DNA from: Deinandra increscens subsp. villosa
Lineage: Eukaryota; Streptophyta; Magnoliopsida; Asterales; Asteraceae
DNA: 64,000 nt
Direction of reading: 5' to 3'
Assembly: GCA_039602395.1 (NCBI GenBank)
Contig: JBCNJP010000003.1
Span: 65,896,278-65,960,277 of the forward strand
The notes under the pieces: model-generated
What the model was told of the DNA's origin: nothing
Databases searched by the model: none
The model's input: the letters and a program-made list of their open reading frames with translations, nothing else
Shown here: piece by piece, positions 46,101-55,701 of the stretch
Layout of the letters: each line of letters starts with the position of its first letter
Numbering within the stretch: position 1 is the first letter of the stretch
Translations under genes and position numbers: made by a program

Positions 46101-46760
46101 CAAATCCCGGTCCTTACTAATATGGCTGATAAACATGGGTGGAAGGTGGCCGATGCTCTCATTGATTTTTCTACTACTACGGCCTGGAACTCTCTTCGGC
46201 AGTCTCACGCTGAAGTTATGTGGAAGCATCTTGTGTGGTTCTCCACATGCATTCCTAAACATGCTTTTTGCTTATGGCTGGCTATAAATGGTAAACTTCG
46301 TACCCAGGATATTTTAATTCGTTGGAATTGGAAGAAGGGGTGTATGAACATGATGTGTTGTCTTTTATGTTACTCTGACATAGAGTCGCATAATCATCTT
46401 TTCTTTGAGTGCCCGTTTTCCATGCAAGTCTGGGATACAGTTAGGAGAAGGACTCCGCTTCTTATGCCGAGTAACTGGTCCGTATTGGTCGACTGGAGTG
46501 TAGCGAATTTGAAGTCAAAGGCATTGTCTAATGTCATCTGTAAGCTTTCATTGTCGGCTGCTGTCTATCATGTGTGGAGGGAAAGAAATAATCGTTTTCA
46601 TGGTAATAAACCTCGAAGGCCAAATATGGTAGTGGGGGATATCTTATCTGACGTTCGGTACAAGTTAATGGGGATAAAGTGCAAACCTGGTTACAGGGAT
46701 AGAAATGTCATGACCATCTGGAGAAATCTGGGAACTTCGGTGTTTGATGATGGAGGCTAA
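43101..46760 (+). CDS. LINE L7 ORF2: endonuclease-reverse transcriptase
   Basis: An intact 1219-residue polyprotein. The apurinic-type endonuclease covers residues 1 to about 240: GTWNIRG at the start, LESHV near 36, GDFNS near 142, HYTWTQKP and SDHCP near 227. The linker has KQKSKVHWLAVGDRNTSYFH near 350. The reverse transcriptase runs from about 450 to 780: NDKAPGPDGYTSAFF, KVDIQKAYDTVDWGF near 590, RQGDPLSPYLFTL and FADDLFLF near 692, then KYLGVPLL. The C-terminal zf-RVT knuckle CCLLCYSDIESHNHLFFEC lies near 1085 and the protein ends DDGG. No RNase H domain is present. It would nick target DNA and copy LINE RNA in place. The start overlaps the ORF1 stop. Confidence 0.95.
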   Translation: MISLGTWNIRGLNRPLKQKEVRFLVREHSLNFCAVLESHVNVKKLIKVCGDIFKSWDWISNGGVSPKGTRIIVGWDKTVMDIMVLFYSDQVMHLQIILKKDKKVIFCSIVYACNYYITRRQLWDDLVRFTAVAGTSPWLVMGDFNSTLFLEDKLASSSSLDISMREFKDCVNRCKLTDLKGMGMHYTWTQKPRKGIGTLKKLDRVLTNDKFVVEFPTAVALFQPYRLSDHCPSVVKLTCNMPKKPRMFKFANFLTSKPEFMDTVKRVWETNVSGVPQFCVVKKLKSLKSPLRSMLFKQGNLHAKVSKIRADLDEVQKAMDVDPFNLEFKVQEAKLLDEFQTASLDEESFLKQKSKVHWLAVGDRNTSYFHKSLKIRNHRGRIDVIKDAAGIIHEGDDVPSVFVAHYTNFFGANGVSSTLPPISLFTKTLDDGAAISMSRPVEDWEIRDSIFGIDNDKAPGPDGYTSAFFKSAWPIVGKDIVQAVRDFFKYGKLLQEINHTIIALVPKVTTPVNITDYRPIACCNVLYKCISKIIADRIKCYLGDIVSANQSAFVPGRLITDNILLSHELMHNYHRNVGEPKCALKVDIQKAYDTVDWGFLIHILSCFGFPEAMVNWITKCITSVSYSICLNGEIHGYFRGQRGLRQGDPLSPYLFTLVMEVLTLMLNRDVDRDPYFKFHKKCKDQKIVNLCFADDLFLFAHGDSRSTMCLMRSMDEFSKMSGLVPSLPKSTIFFCNVGNITKSAILSRLPFKEGTLPVKYLGVPLLSAGLHYRDCLPLLEAVDNRISSWRNKNLSFAGRLQLIHSVLSSMHIYWASVFLLPPRVVRELEAKMRSFLWSQGKRVKGAAKVSWNMVCRPKCEGGLGIRCISDMNRALLTKHVWSIITKRNSLWVDWIHTHRLKNRTFWNCKDNISSSWSWRNLIKIRPLIRNYIFITVGNGMCTSAWYDRWNDVGPLANIVTPRQIHNAGFNIHSRVADVFVGPNWNWPVEWLTSSPILNNIQIPVLTNMADKHGWKVADALIDFSTTTAWNSLRQSHAEVMWKHLVWFSTCIPKHAFCLWLAINGKLRTQDILIRWNWKKGCMNMMCCLLCYSDIESHNHLFFECPFSMQVWDTVRRRTPLLMPSNWSVLVDWSVANLKSKALSNVICKLSLSAAVYHVWRERNNRFHGNKPRRPNMVVGDILSDVRYKLMGIKCKPGYRDRNVMTIWRNLGTSVFDDGG

Positions 46761-46945
46761 TTTCTTTTATTTTGTTTTGTTGTGATTGGGGTTCTTACCA
46801 GTAGTTTGCTGGGTGTGTTTTTTATTTTGTTTTCACTCTGAAGGGGTATGCCCCTTAGAGAACTAGTAGGGATTTCACTCTACTACTTGTTCGTTGAATG
46901 TTTTGTTTATAATACAATCACCGGGGTAACCCTTTACAAAAAAAA
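46761..46945 (+). promoter_or_regulatory. LINE 3' tail with hairpins (presumed RT recognition)
   Basis: Between the ORF2 stop and the poly(A) are stems AAGGGG/CCCCTT at 46841-46856 and AGTAGGG/CTCTACT at 46865-46884, and a terminal GTAA/TTAC stem at about 46924-46936. The terminal stem lacks the last CCC present in other copies. Seven other LINE 3' ends in the window carry equivalents. In LINEs with strict 3' recognition, such stem-loops bind the reverse transcriptase; that role is inferred here. Confidence 0.7.
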
Positions 46946-46947
46946 AA

Positions 46948-49099
46948 GAGTTATTTCTCAAGCAAAAGTCTAAAGTTCACTGGTTGGCTACTGGGGATTC
47001 GAATTCTGCCTTTTTCACGCTTCTCTAAAAAGCACAAATCATCGCAGCCGTATCAATGCTATTTCGGATAAGGATGGTAAAATGTTTGAGGGTGACGAAG
47101 TCCCAAATGCGTTTGTGAAGCATTACGAAAAGTTCCTTGGTTGCCCTGGTAATGTTGACATGAGTGTGAATCCGGAGCTTTTTGATAAGGTTCTTGATGG
47201 TCACTCGGCGAGTCATAAGGTGCGTCCAGTTTTAGATGTTGATATCCGTGATACGATTTTCCAAATGAATGATAATAAAGCCCCTGGGTTGGATGGTTAT
47301 ACTGCTGATTTCTTTAAGAAGTTGTGGCCCAGGTCAATAGATTTTTAGTGCTGTTAGGGATTTCTTTGTCACGGGTAAGCTGCTTACTGAATTGAACCAT
47401 ACGATTATTGCTCATGTGCCCAAGGTTCCTACCCCTATGAAAATTAATGATTATAGCATGATCTCATGTTGCAATGTGGTCTATAAAGGTATTAGTAAGA
47501 TTGTGGTTGATCGTGTTAAGATGGATTTGGCCAAGATCGTTGATATCAACCAATCTACTTTCATTCTGGGGAGGAAGATTTCAGATAATATTTTGTTAAC
47601 CCAGGAGCTTATGCATACCTATCATCGGGTCGTGTCCAGCTTGTTATTTATGTCCTGTCGTCTTTCCATATTTATTGGTCCTTAGCTTTTATTCTCGCAT
47701 CCAAAATAATTATGTTATTGGAGAAGCGCATGAGAGACTTTCTGTGGTGTCAAGGGGGCTTCAAGAAAGGTATGACTAAAGTTGCATGGAAGAATGTGTG
47801 TGCTCCTAAGGCTGAGGGTGGTCTTGGTATTCGAAGGATTGATGATATGAATAAAGCTTTGATGACCACCCATATTTGGAGTATTTTTACTAAACATGAT
47901 TCGTTATAGGTGTTGTGGGTTATGACTTATCGTATCAAGAACATAAATTTTGGGGAGATTAAATGTCCTTTTGTTTGCTGCTAGAGTTGGCGGAAGATCC
48001 TTTCCATCCGGTCCTTAGTCCGTCCTTATGTGTGGTCAAAGGTGGGGGATGGGAGGAGCATCTTCGTATGGTTTGATAAGTGAACTGAGGCATGTCCGTT
48101 ATGTCACTTTATATCTTCTCGTGCTTTGTATTCCGCATGTTTTACCTCTAATACAAAGGTGGCTGATGTTTATCACTCAAATGGTTGGAACTGGCCAACG
48201 GCTTGGTTTTATCTTTTTTTTCGGTGTTGATCGAATTCATCACTATTACCCCGAATCCGGAGTCGAGAGATCAGGTCTGTTGGCGGTCGGATGGTGTGTT
48301 AGGTGAGTTCTCATCGTCCTTGGTGTGGGATATTGTTTGTGATAGGCAAATGGAAGTTCCTTGGGTTAATTTCGTTTGGTTCGCTCAATGTGTTCCCCGG
48401 CATGCTTTTATTGTGTGGCTTGTTATGAGAGAGCCGTTACTGACTCAGGATAAGATTCTGCAATGAGATTTCTCAAGGCGGAAAAAAATGAATATGATGT
48501 GTTGTTTATCATGTTATAAAACATTGACTTGCATGCTCATTTATTCTTTCATTGCGAGTTCTCCTCAAAGGTTTGGCAGTTGGTGACCATTCACACGAAT
48601 TTGAGGATGGTTCCTAATGCTTGGCCTGAGATTACTGATTACTTGGCGAATAAACCGTTAAAGTCTTTGCCTTATGTAATTGATAAATTGGTGGTTCATG
48701 CTGCTACGTATTCTGGCAAGAGAGGAATGCTATGATTTTCAATAACCATGCTAGACCCCCTAATGTTGTGGCCCACTTGATTATTGTGGTGGTTCAATAT
48801 CGGTTATCTGGTTTGAAGGGTAAGAAGACCCCTAGGGTGGTGCAGATTTTGGATGTCTGGATGGCTTCTCGTGACCCGGTTGGGATGATTACTACAACGT
48901 AGTGTTTTGTTTTCTTGTTTCCTAGTAGTTTGTGCTAGGTGGTTGTGTTTTTTTCTGGTTTGTTTTTTTGTTTGTTTTGTTCACATGCTTTGGGGCCTGT
49001 CCCAAGGATGAACTAGTGTGGACTTCTCCTCACTACTTGTTCTTTTTTGCGGAATATATTTATACAAAATCATCGGGGTAACCGTTTACCCCAAAAAAA
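46948..49099 (+). mobile_element. 5'-truncated, deleted LINE L8
   Basis: Begins in the ORF2 linker (ELFLKQKSKVHWLATGD) immediately after the poly(A) of L7. The RT start NDNKAPGLDGYTADFF follows at about 47260, then ISKIVVDRVKMDLAKI. At about 47630 LMHTYHR jumps to VQLVIYVLSSFHIYW, losing roughly 670 bp with the catalytic core. The C-terminal part has GGLGIRRIDDMNKALMTTHI and NMNMMCCLSC-type knuckle remnants near 48490. Several tryptophan codons are stops (47907, 47982, 48081, 48464). The tail stems are TTGGG/CCCAA at 48990-49005 and AGTGTGG/CCTCACT (one mismatch) at 49015-49034, with poly(A) to 49099. Confidence 0.85.
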
Positions 49100-50637
49100 C
49101 TTTATATTTACATCTTTGTCTCACTCATACGATCGGGCAAACCTCTATAAGACCCATATCATGATTTTACACTTCTTTGCGGACTTCTGGCTAGAGGACT
49201 TCATTTTTTTCTTAACGGACGCCATCTTAGTCTTAGTGAACTTGACGTTCTTCTTAGCGAACTTAAATTGTTCTTAGCGAACTTCAGACATGCCTTAGCG
49301 AGCTTAAATGCTCTTAGCGGACTTCAGGTGACACTTGGAAGAATTTACTGATTTTGGTGTAGTGATTGTTTGTACCATGTGTTGAAATTCTCATACTCTC
49401 TTATAGCATAAATAGGAGCTGTTGTAGATCCTATTTGAGTGAGTCACCCATTAACACAACCAGAGAGCAACTTTATCAAAATGTGTTATTAAGAATGCCG
49501 TTTAGCCTCGTTTAAGGTAGCACTATATGGACTAGATGGTTACTCATGGGAAGCTTGTAACTGCCTTTGTTACCCCGATTGTGGACACTCTTTTTCCTTG
49601 GTCGTTTTAGATCTTTTATTTTAATCACATAGTTGTGCTGTAATAATTCAACGTGGATAATACTTTTATAACCTAAAATGAATCGGGCATGTGATGACTA
49701 ACATTATTATACTATTTTCTCTCTCTATATATACATATACATAACGGATTTGTGATCGAATCGAAGTGGGCAATAACTATTCTATGTCTCTGAGCTAAGC
49801 TGGGGTCATTGTAGCATGCCCTACCCAAACTCCTACTGAACCACTTGCTCACCGAATCGTACTACATGGTAAATTCTAAATCAAATGAGTCTTTTATTCT
49901 CAACTTGTATCTTTGGTGAATTTCGGTCAGTTAACGTTGGGGTTAGTGACCATACCCTTAATACTCACCCCATGGAAACTACATGCGTGTTCCATAAAAC
50001 CTGGTAGCTAAAGTAAGAGGAACCAGCGTGACCATACAAGGTAAAATTACCATTACGAGTGCACACGTAAATGTAATTTGTAGTGTATGGAAATCCTGGG
50101 GAATTCTACTCGACAAACTGTTGGTTATAAGGGATACAACCTTCCGTTTCAAAAACCTCAAGACATCGATTGTCAAGTATGTGGGACTCAACCGTATGGT
50201 TGAGGACATCTATCAATGTTCGTTACGCTATCACACCTGCTCTCATCTCTTCTAGATATGGCTTCCAACATATCAAACTCCTTTAAAATGTTTGTGCAAA
50301 TGATAACTCCGGTAAGACATCGTATTACTAACACAAATTGATGACAAGATCTTCCTTTACTACGAGCGATCCGTGGATTGACTCTTAACTGTTTCTAATT
50401 CATTCGCAATCCTAACTCTGCTACTATGACGTTAATGGCCAAATCCATCCTTCGAGCTCTCATAATTATGCAACAACTAAATAAACATTAACCTGAACAG
50501 ACATCTTGGATGGGCAATTACACCACAGTCACTGGAACCAACCTTTCGGTAGGAAAATCATGTGAAGTTTTCCTCTCTTGACTTGTAACCCTTGGTACGT
50601 CTGTACGAGTCAAAATTTATTGCCAACAGTCTCGTCA
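49100..50637. other. Noncoding, with a short degenerate repeat
   Basis: Positions 49205-49330 contain about five CTTAG(C/T)G(A/G)ACTT motifs at irregular spacings of 20-30 bp. Elsewhere no gene was recognised. Confidence 0.5.
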
Positions 50638-51780
50638 TTATCTCACGAACTTTGCACCTCACTACAAATACAATTTCACCTAACGGAGAAATGTAGGTAA
50701 AACAACTTTCTGAACCTGTACAATCTGTTTTGTCTTCAACGCTCGATTCATCTATGAACTTAACTACCAGTAAACTCTTTCTCTTACTATCCTTCGTGCC
50801 TTTGATGGTCTTCAAGCCTTGAGCCATTGCGGCTAGATAACCTCACTGTTAACACTATTATGTACTTTACCGTCGGGCACTCATGCATGACAAACATCGA
50901 AATCAAACAATAGGCAGCAGTATACTGGAAAAGTTTTCACAACATCAACTTCGGGACGACAGACAAACTGCAAATACATGGATACCCATTGTTCTCATTC
51001 CTTCTTCCCTAGAAAGCTTCATTGGTAAACCTTGCTTCATAACAAATGGCGACCGATCGAATGAATCCACTCAAACTTTTAAAAACATGCGTAAGGAAGT
51101 AGATTGACTTCCGATTAAATGAAGGCACCTTCGAATCAATCGTATACGCGATGAGATACCCGAGGATCACTAAAAGTGACCAAAGTACCCGATATGTTTT
51201 TATTATTATATATCTTATACGCATCATTATCTCATGAACTTTGTACCTCACTACAAATACAATTTCACCTAACGGAGCAGTGTAGGTAAAACAACTTCCT
51301 GAACCCGTACGATCTGTTTTGTCTTCAACGCTCGATTCATCTGTGAACTTAATGACCGGTAAACTCTTTCTCTTATTATCCTTCTTGACTTTGATGGTCT
51401 TCAAGCCTTGAGCCATTGCGGCTAGATAACCTTACTGATAACACTATTATGTACTTTACCGCCGGGTGCTACTGCATGACAAACATCGATAGCAAACAAG
51501 TATACTGGAAAAGTTTTCACAACATCAACTTCGGGTCGACAGACAAACTGCAAATACATGGATACCCATTGTTCTCATTCCTTCTTCCCTAGAAAGCTTC
51601 ATTGGTAACCTCTGCTTCATAACAAATGGCGACCAATCGATTGAATCCACTCAAACTTTTATAAACATGCGTAAGGAAGTAGTTTGACTTCTGATTAACT
51701 GAAGGAACGTCTGAATCAATCGTATACGCGATGAGATACCTGAGGATCACTAAAAGTGACCAAAGTACCCGATATTTTTT
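50638..51780. repeat. Tandem duplication, two units of about 585 bp
   Basis: Unit one (about 50638-51205) and unit two (about 51228-51780) match closely along their length. Both contain a minus-strand frame beginning MAQGLKTIK with KRKSL, DESSVEDKTD and PLGEIVFVVR. The frame is short and matches nothing I recognise. A 20-bp AT-rich spacer joins the units. Confidence 0.85.
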
Positions 51781-51821
51781 ACAAGTATTTCCATGGTGAT
51801 AGGATTGCATTTCCTGTTGTC
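51781..51821 (+). pseudogene. LINE ORF1 scrap
   Basis: About 40 bp coding YFHGDRIAFPV matches the YFLGDRIAFPV motif of LINE ORF1 (42084-42115). It is bounded on the left by the tandem duplication and on the right by a TGTCACACCCCC element end. Confidence 0.65.
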
Positions 51822-51998
51822 ACACCCCCAAATAACCACTAACGGAGTTTATACCGTTAAGGGGTGCGAACAAATCAGGACCACAACCATTAGTTACAAA
51901 TACTAAACGAATCAGAGTTAAGTCCAATGTTCATAAATAAAACAGTTTAAAATACGCAGCGGAATATAAACATAAGTGTCTTAGCACTAACCACGTGC
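51822..51998. other. Putative LTR-element edge before gap
   Basis: Begins TGTCACACCCCCAAAT. In my recollection this resembles LTR or repeat ends common in Asteraceae. It runs into the assembly gap, so its type cannot be decided. Confidence 0.35.
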
Positions 51999-52498
51999 NN
52001 NNNNNNNNNNNNNNNNNNNNNNNNNNNNNNNNNNNNNNNNNNNNNNNNNNNNNNNNNNNNNNNNNNNNNNNNNNNNNNNNNNNNNNNNNNNNNNNNNNNN
52101 NNNNNNNNNNNNNNNNNNNNNNNNNNNNNNNNNNNNNNNNNNNNNNNNNNNNNNNNNNNNNNNNNNNNNNNNNNNNNNNNNNNNNNNNNNNNNNNNNNNN
52201 NNNNNNNNNNNNNNNNNNNNNNNNNNNNNNNNNNNNNNNNNNNNNNNNNNNNNNNNNNNNNNNNNNNNNNNNNNNNNNNNNNNNNNNNNNNNNNNNNNNN
52301 NNNNNNNNNNNNNNNNNNNNNNNNNNNNNNNNNNNNNNNNNNNNNNNNNNNNNNNNNNNNNNNNNNNNNNNNNNNNNNNNNNNNNNNNNNNNNNNNNNNN
52401 NNNNNNNNNNNNNNNNNNNNNNNNNNNNNNNNNNNNNNNNNNNNNNNNNNNNNNNNNNNNNNNNNNNNNNNNNNNNNNNNNNNNNNNNNNNNNNNNNN
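51999..52498. other. Assembly gap of 500 N
   Basis: A run of N; open frames crossing it are meaningless. The 3' end of the minus-strand gene that starts at 53242 lies in or beyond this gap. Confidence 0.99.
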
Positions 52499-53242
52499 TC
52501 CTGTCTACAGGTGGGATTTCCAGGAAAGTAGCAGTTCTCTCCACAGCTTCTTCGGTTACTTCAACAAGATCAGAAAACTTAGGAGCTGCAAGAAACAACA
52601 AAAATATCATTAGCGAAATTCAGGGAAGCTCAAAAACAAAACCTAATTCAGTTTCCTACCCTTTAAAACCCACTTCATCGGCAATGAATCTCCCCCAACA
52701 ATGGATTCACGCTTCACAAAAAAGAACTTTCTTTTCCAATCATGGTCATTGTGTGACGCACGAGGAATCAATTGGGAGTAGGAAGAGCGGGTTTGAAGAA
52801 CAAAGCGACTGAACCCGTGGGTTCTCAGGTTGTAAGCGACACAAACTTCAGGAATTCCCATTTCAAGCTTCCGGGAATTGTTCAGGTTGTCAAGCGAAAA
52901 GAGAATCCTCCACACCATCGGCATTGTTTGGGAATAACAGAGGCCGGTGATTTTGAAGAACTCGTTTACAATGGCCGGAAAGGGGTAGGACATCCCAAGA
53001 AAGAAAGGGTAATAGAGAAAACAAACACAGGTGTTTGACATACAATCGGCCTTCAAACGGGAATCGAAACGCCGAATGATGGCGGACGACGGGAAAAGAC
53101 CGGATTCCCTCAACTGGCGAATGTCGTTGTCGGAAAAGTTGCACGTTTCTTCTTCATTGAGGGGGAGAATCCCCTGATCAACGAAATCCTCAATGCCTGA
53201 CGAGGAAGAAGGAGTGGCGAAACGAGTATTCTTCTTCGCCAT
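52499..53242 (-). CDS. Transposase_28 (gypsy-type) protein, 3' end in gap
   Basis: The start at 53242 (MAKKNTRFATPSSSSG) is preferred over the longer frame because the upstream codons look like leader. Residues 15-190 read GILPLNEEETCNFSDND, SGLFPSSAIIRRFDSRL, FFLGMSYPFPAIVNEFFKIT and MVWRILFSLDNLN, the pattern of the plant putative gypsy-type transposon domain (Transposase_28). GIPEVCVAYNL and DWKRKFFFVKR follow. Exon 1 ends at 52660 before GTAGGAAAC; the acceptor TTTCTTGCAG leads into exon 2 (52585-52499, APKFSDLVEVTEEAVERTAT), which enters the N gap. The protein's biochemical role is unknown. It is a relative of the gene at 57870-59202. Confidence 0.7.
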
Positions 53243-54129
53243 GACCGGAATAAACAAAAAAGAAAAGATGCCGGAGAAGAAGAAGAACTGACCTGCGATG
53301 ACGAAGAAGCTCGAAAGGGTTTTTTTGGGAGAAGATGGTGAGATTATGATCTCGGAATCTTGCATTTAAAGAAGAAATGATGATGGCTATCCCATCAATC
53401 GGACGCCGAAAAAAATGTCCCATCCAACTGAATTTACCGTGATAACGCCGTAAATCTCTCAGGTTAATTGAATTTCGCCAGCTGTTAATCTTATCCACAG
53501 GCAAACGAAATTCAGGGGCAATTGTTAGGGGTTAATTTCAGGATGCTTACAGAGAAGCTGCGTAACACTAGGGATCTTGCTACGGTTAGGGAATCTCATC
53601 TAGTCAGGTATCCTGAAATTTAATTATCGACTAACCCTTATTTTTGCCATGTGCTTTATTCGATTTCAGGGACGTTAAGGGACCAAACTAACTCCTGAAG
53701 ACTCGGTCCATAATTAACTGGCACGTGGAGAAGTGGGTCGTGTCTCCCTTAATGGTCAAGAGAAGTGGAGAAAGAGGATCCCGGGAATCACGGATAGTTA
53801 GTTAGTTGTTATTTGTTATATAAATCGAGGACTCGATCAGTAGGAACACACATCACACTTTCACTAGCTCACTTACGAATACGAGTCATTGTATCACATA
53901 GCTCTGATCGATCAAACCTCCAACCCGTTGTAACGATTCGCTTGATCATTAATAATATTGACTTGGTGGCGGTTTTTTAGCCGGCACCCGAGGTTTTTAT
54001 CCAGGATTCCTAGGGGCAACTCGAAGGATTCTAGAGTTTTCCTCGCTAAAATCCTTGTGTTATCATCCCAACTTGGATTATTTGCTCACTTGATAGTTAA
54101 GCACACTACCTCACAATCTAAGTTTGGAA
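53243..54129 (+). other. LTR-like promoter region, plus strand
   Basis: Starts TGTTAGGGG at 53523 and has a plus-strand TATA box, GTTATATAAATCG, near 53813. It then has a CCCGAGGTTTTTATCC and CTAAAATCCTTGTGTTATC stretch like Asteraceae LTRs. No primer-binding site or matching partner was found, so the LTR call is tentative. Confidence 0.35.
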
Positions 54130-54939
54130 TACAGGATTCCTAAGTGAATTTTTGACCAAAACAAGTCTCATTTGAAACAATGAAGGCAACATGTGGGGCA
54201 ATCTGTGTGGAACTTTTATTTGTAACTTTCCCCATAAGTAAATTTCCATCTCTTTCAATAGCTGCAATTTCATAGCCTCTGACTTTGTCAATGAGATCCA
54301 TGTAGTCACTAGTGGCTAAATCACTGCTTTCAAGCAGGTAGATAACGTATGGAGCAAAGTCCCGAGGAAGTGACTTCAGAATTTTCTTAGATATGGCTGG
54401 CATCTCAGGTCGGATTTGGTTATTTTGTATTTCACAGATAAGTCTGCGTAATTTTGTCACATTAGTCTCAAATAACTCTCCAGTAGTGTGAGCAAACTGT
54501 TGAACCGCCGTTTGAGAGAGTCCAGTCTCCTCTCTTTGCTGTCAATGTTTCCCTCATACTTTTTCTCAAGTGCAACCCAGATTTCATTAGCAGAAGTTAC
54601 TTTAGTGAAGTGGACGGCTATGTCATCAGACAATGCCATTTTGATACACCCGAGAGCACGTTTGTCAACCTTCATTTGATTTTGTTCAGAGGGTGTGTAG
54701 TCCTCAACTTTCTTTATTACACGTCTCTGAGTAGGAGGTGGATCAGTACCAGCTACAGGCACTAGCTCCACATAGAACACCTTAGGACCATTCTTCACCG
54801 AGGTCAATAGGTCATAATCTAGATACTCTAGGTGACACTGACATTTCTTTTTCCAGTCATCATAGTTAGCAGCCCCGAGTAGTTTTGGAGGCCTATTATG
54901 CCCTTGGAACATTTGGTTTCCAGAGTTGAATTCAGACAT
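54130..54939 (-). pseudogene. Ty1/copia gag (copy C), frameshifted
   Basis: The minus-strand start at 54939 reads MSEFNSGNQMFQGHNRPPKL, then ANYDDWKKKCQCHLEYLDYD, GCIKMALSDDIAVHF and EIWVALEKKYEG, a UBN2-type copia gag. A frameshift near 54460 breaks it; the second part (VTKLRRLICEIQNNQ, ISKKILKSLPRDFAPYVIYL, DLIDKVRGYEIAAIERDG) continues to about 54140. The zinc knuckle and pol are missing to the left. A leader of 750 bp separates it from its primer-binding site. Confidence 0.85.
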
Positions 54940-55688
54940 GGTGAAACAAGTTGTGTTTCTTCATAGAAGTGCTTAATGGGTTAAGCGGGTTAAGATTTCA
55001 GAAATTTGCTTCAACGGATGCTAAGATTGAGGTTAATTTCTCAAAACCTACAAAACAAACATCATGAAGCTTATTTAGTTTGAATCAATCAAGCAATAAT
55101 CTGAAATTTGAAATTTTCAAAATTTTTAAGACTTAGAAAATTTTCGGCTATGTTCTTGAGCATAATCACTGGGTCAAAATCAAATTTCACGAAATCAAGT
55201 TTTTATTGCACCAACAGTTTAGGAATTTTCTTTGGAACATATTTGTTAACTATAAGAAGCTCCAAAAACCACTTAATCTATGTGAAATCGGATCAAATAG
55301 TGATTTTTTTAAAATCTTCCAAGAACACAATTTTTGCTCTAAAATCTTCAATACTTGATGTTTTTGAGTGATTCAAGTTGCTATCATCCCTAAATCATGA
55401 GTTCTAACATGTGTGCATGTTCAATTTTGACTCTAAATCAGTGGAAGATAGACTTTAATTTTGAAAGTAGCGCACAACACGTATGCTCTGTGTTCGCATG
55501 AATCTGAAAAACTTAAAATTTGACCCATTTATTGTGATTATTGATGAAAACTAAGCATTCCAACAGATTCCTTGTGAAATTTCGTTCGAATTAGGTAAAG
55601 GAATCATACAAACAACTATATTTGATGACTTGAATGAGTGATTCTTCAAGTTTTTGAGAAAAAACTCAAGAACATGAATAACAATGCC

Positions 55689-55701
55689 TCTGATACCATT
55701 T
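55689..55701 (-). promoter_or_regulatory. Primer-binding site of copia C
   Basis: The minus strand reads TGGTATCAGAGGC, complementary to the initiator tRNA-Met 3' end apart from its last bases. It sits between the gag leader and the presumed 5' LTR. Confidence 0.8.

Larger units (their letters stand above)
41245..46947 (+). mobile_element. Full-length LINE L7
   Basis: Starts ACGAGTGTGTTAGC, the same end as L5, and runs through a leader of about 368 bp, ORF1, ORF2 and a 185-bp tail to a poly(A) at about 46937-46947. Total length is about 5.7 kb. ORF2 is uninterrupted. ORF1 is open from its start but its last 60 codons lie in a different frame. No target duplication could be found: the right end passes straight into another LINE. 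The intact ORF2 and undamaged tail stems suggest this is the youngest copy here. Confidence 0.9.

Noticed and set aside
41245..49099. A target-site duplication around the L7-L8 pair
   Set aside because: No matching string found between the flanks before 41245 and after 49099 by eye.
51987..52610. Open frames of 178 and 207 codons across the N run
   Set aside because: They are made of undetermined bases.
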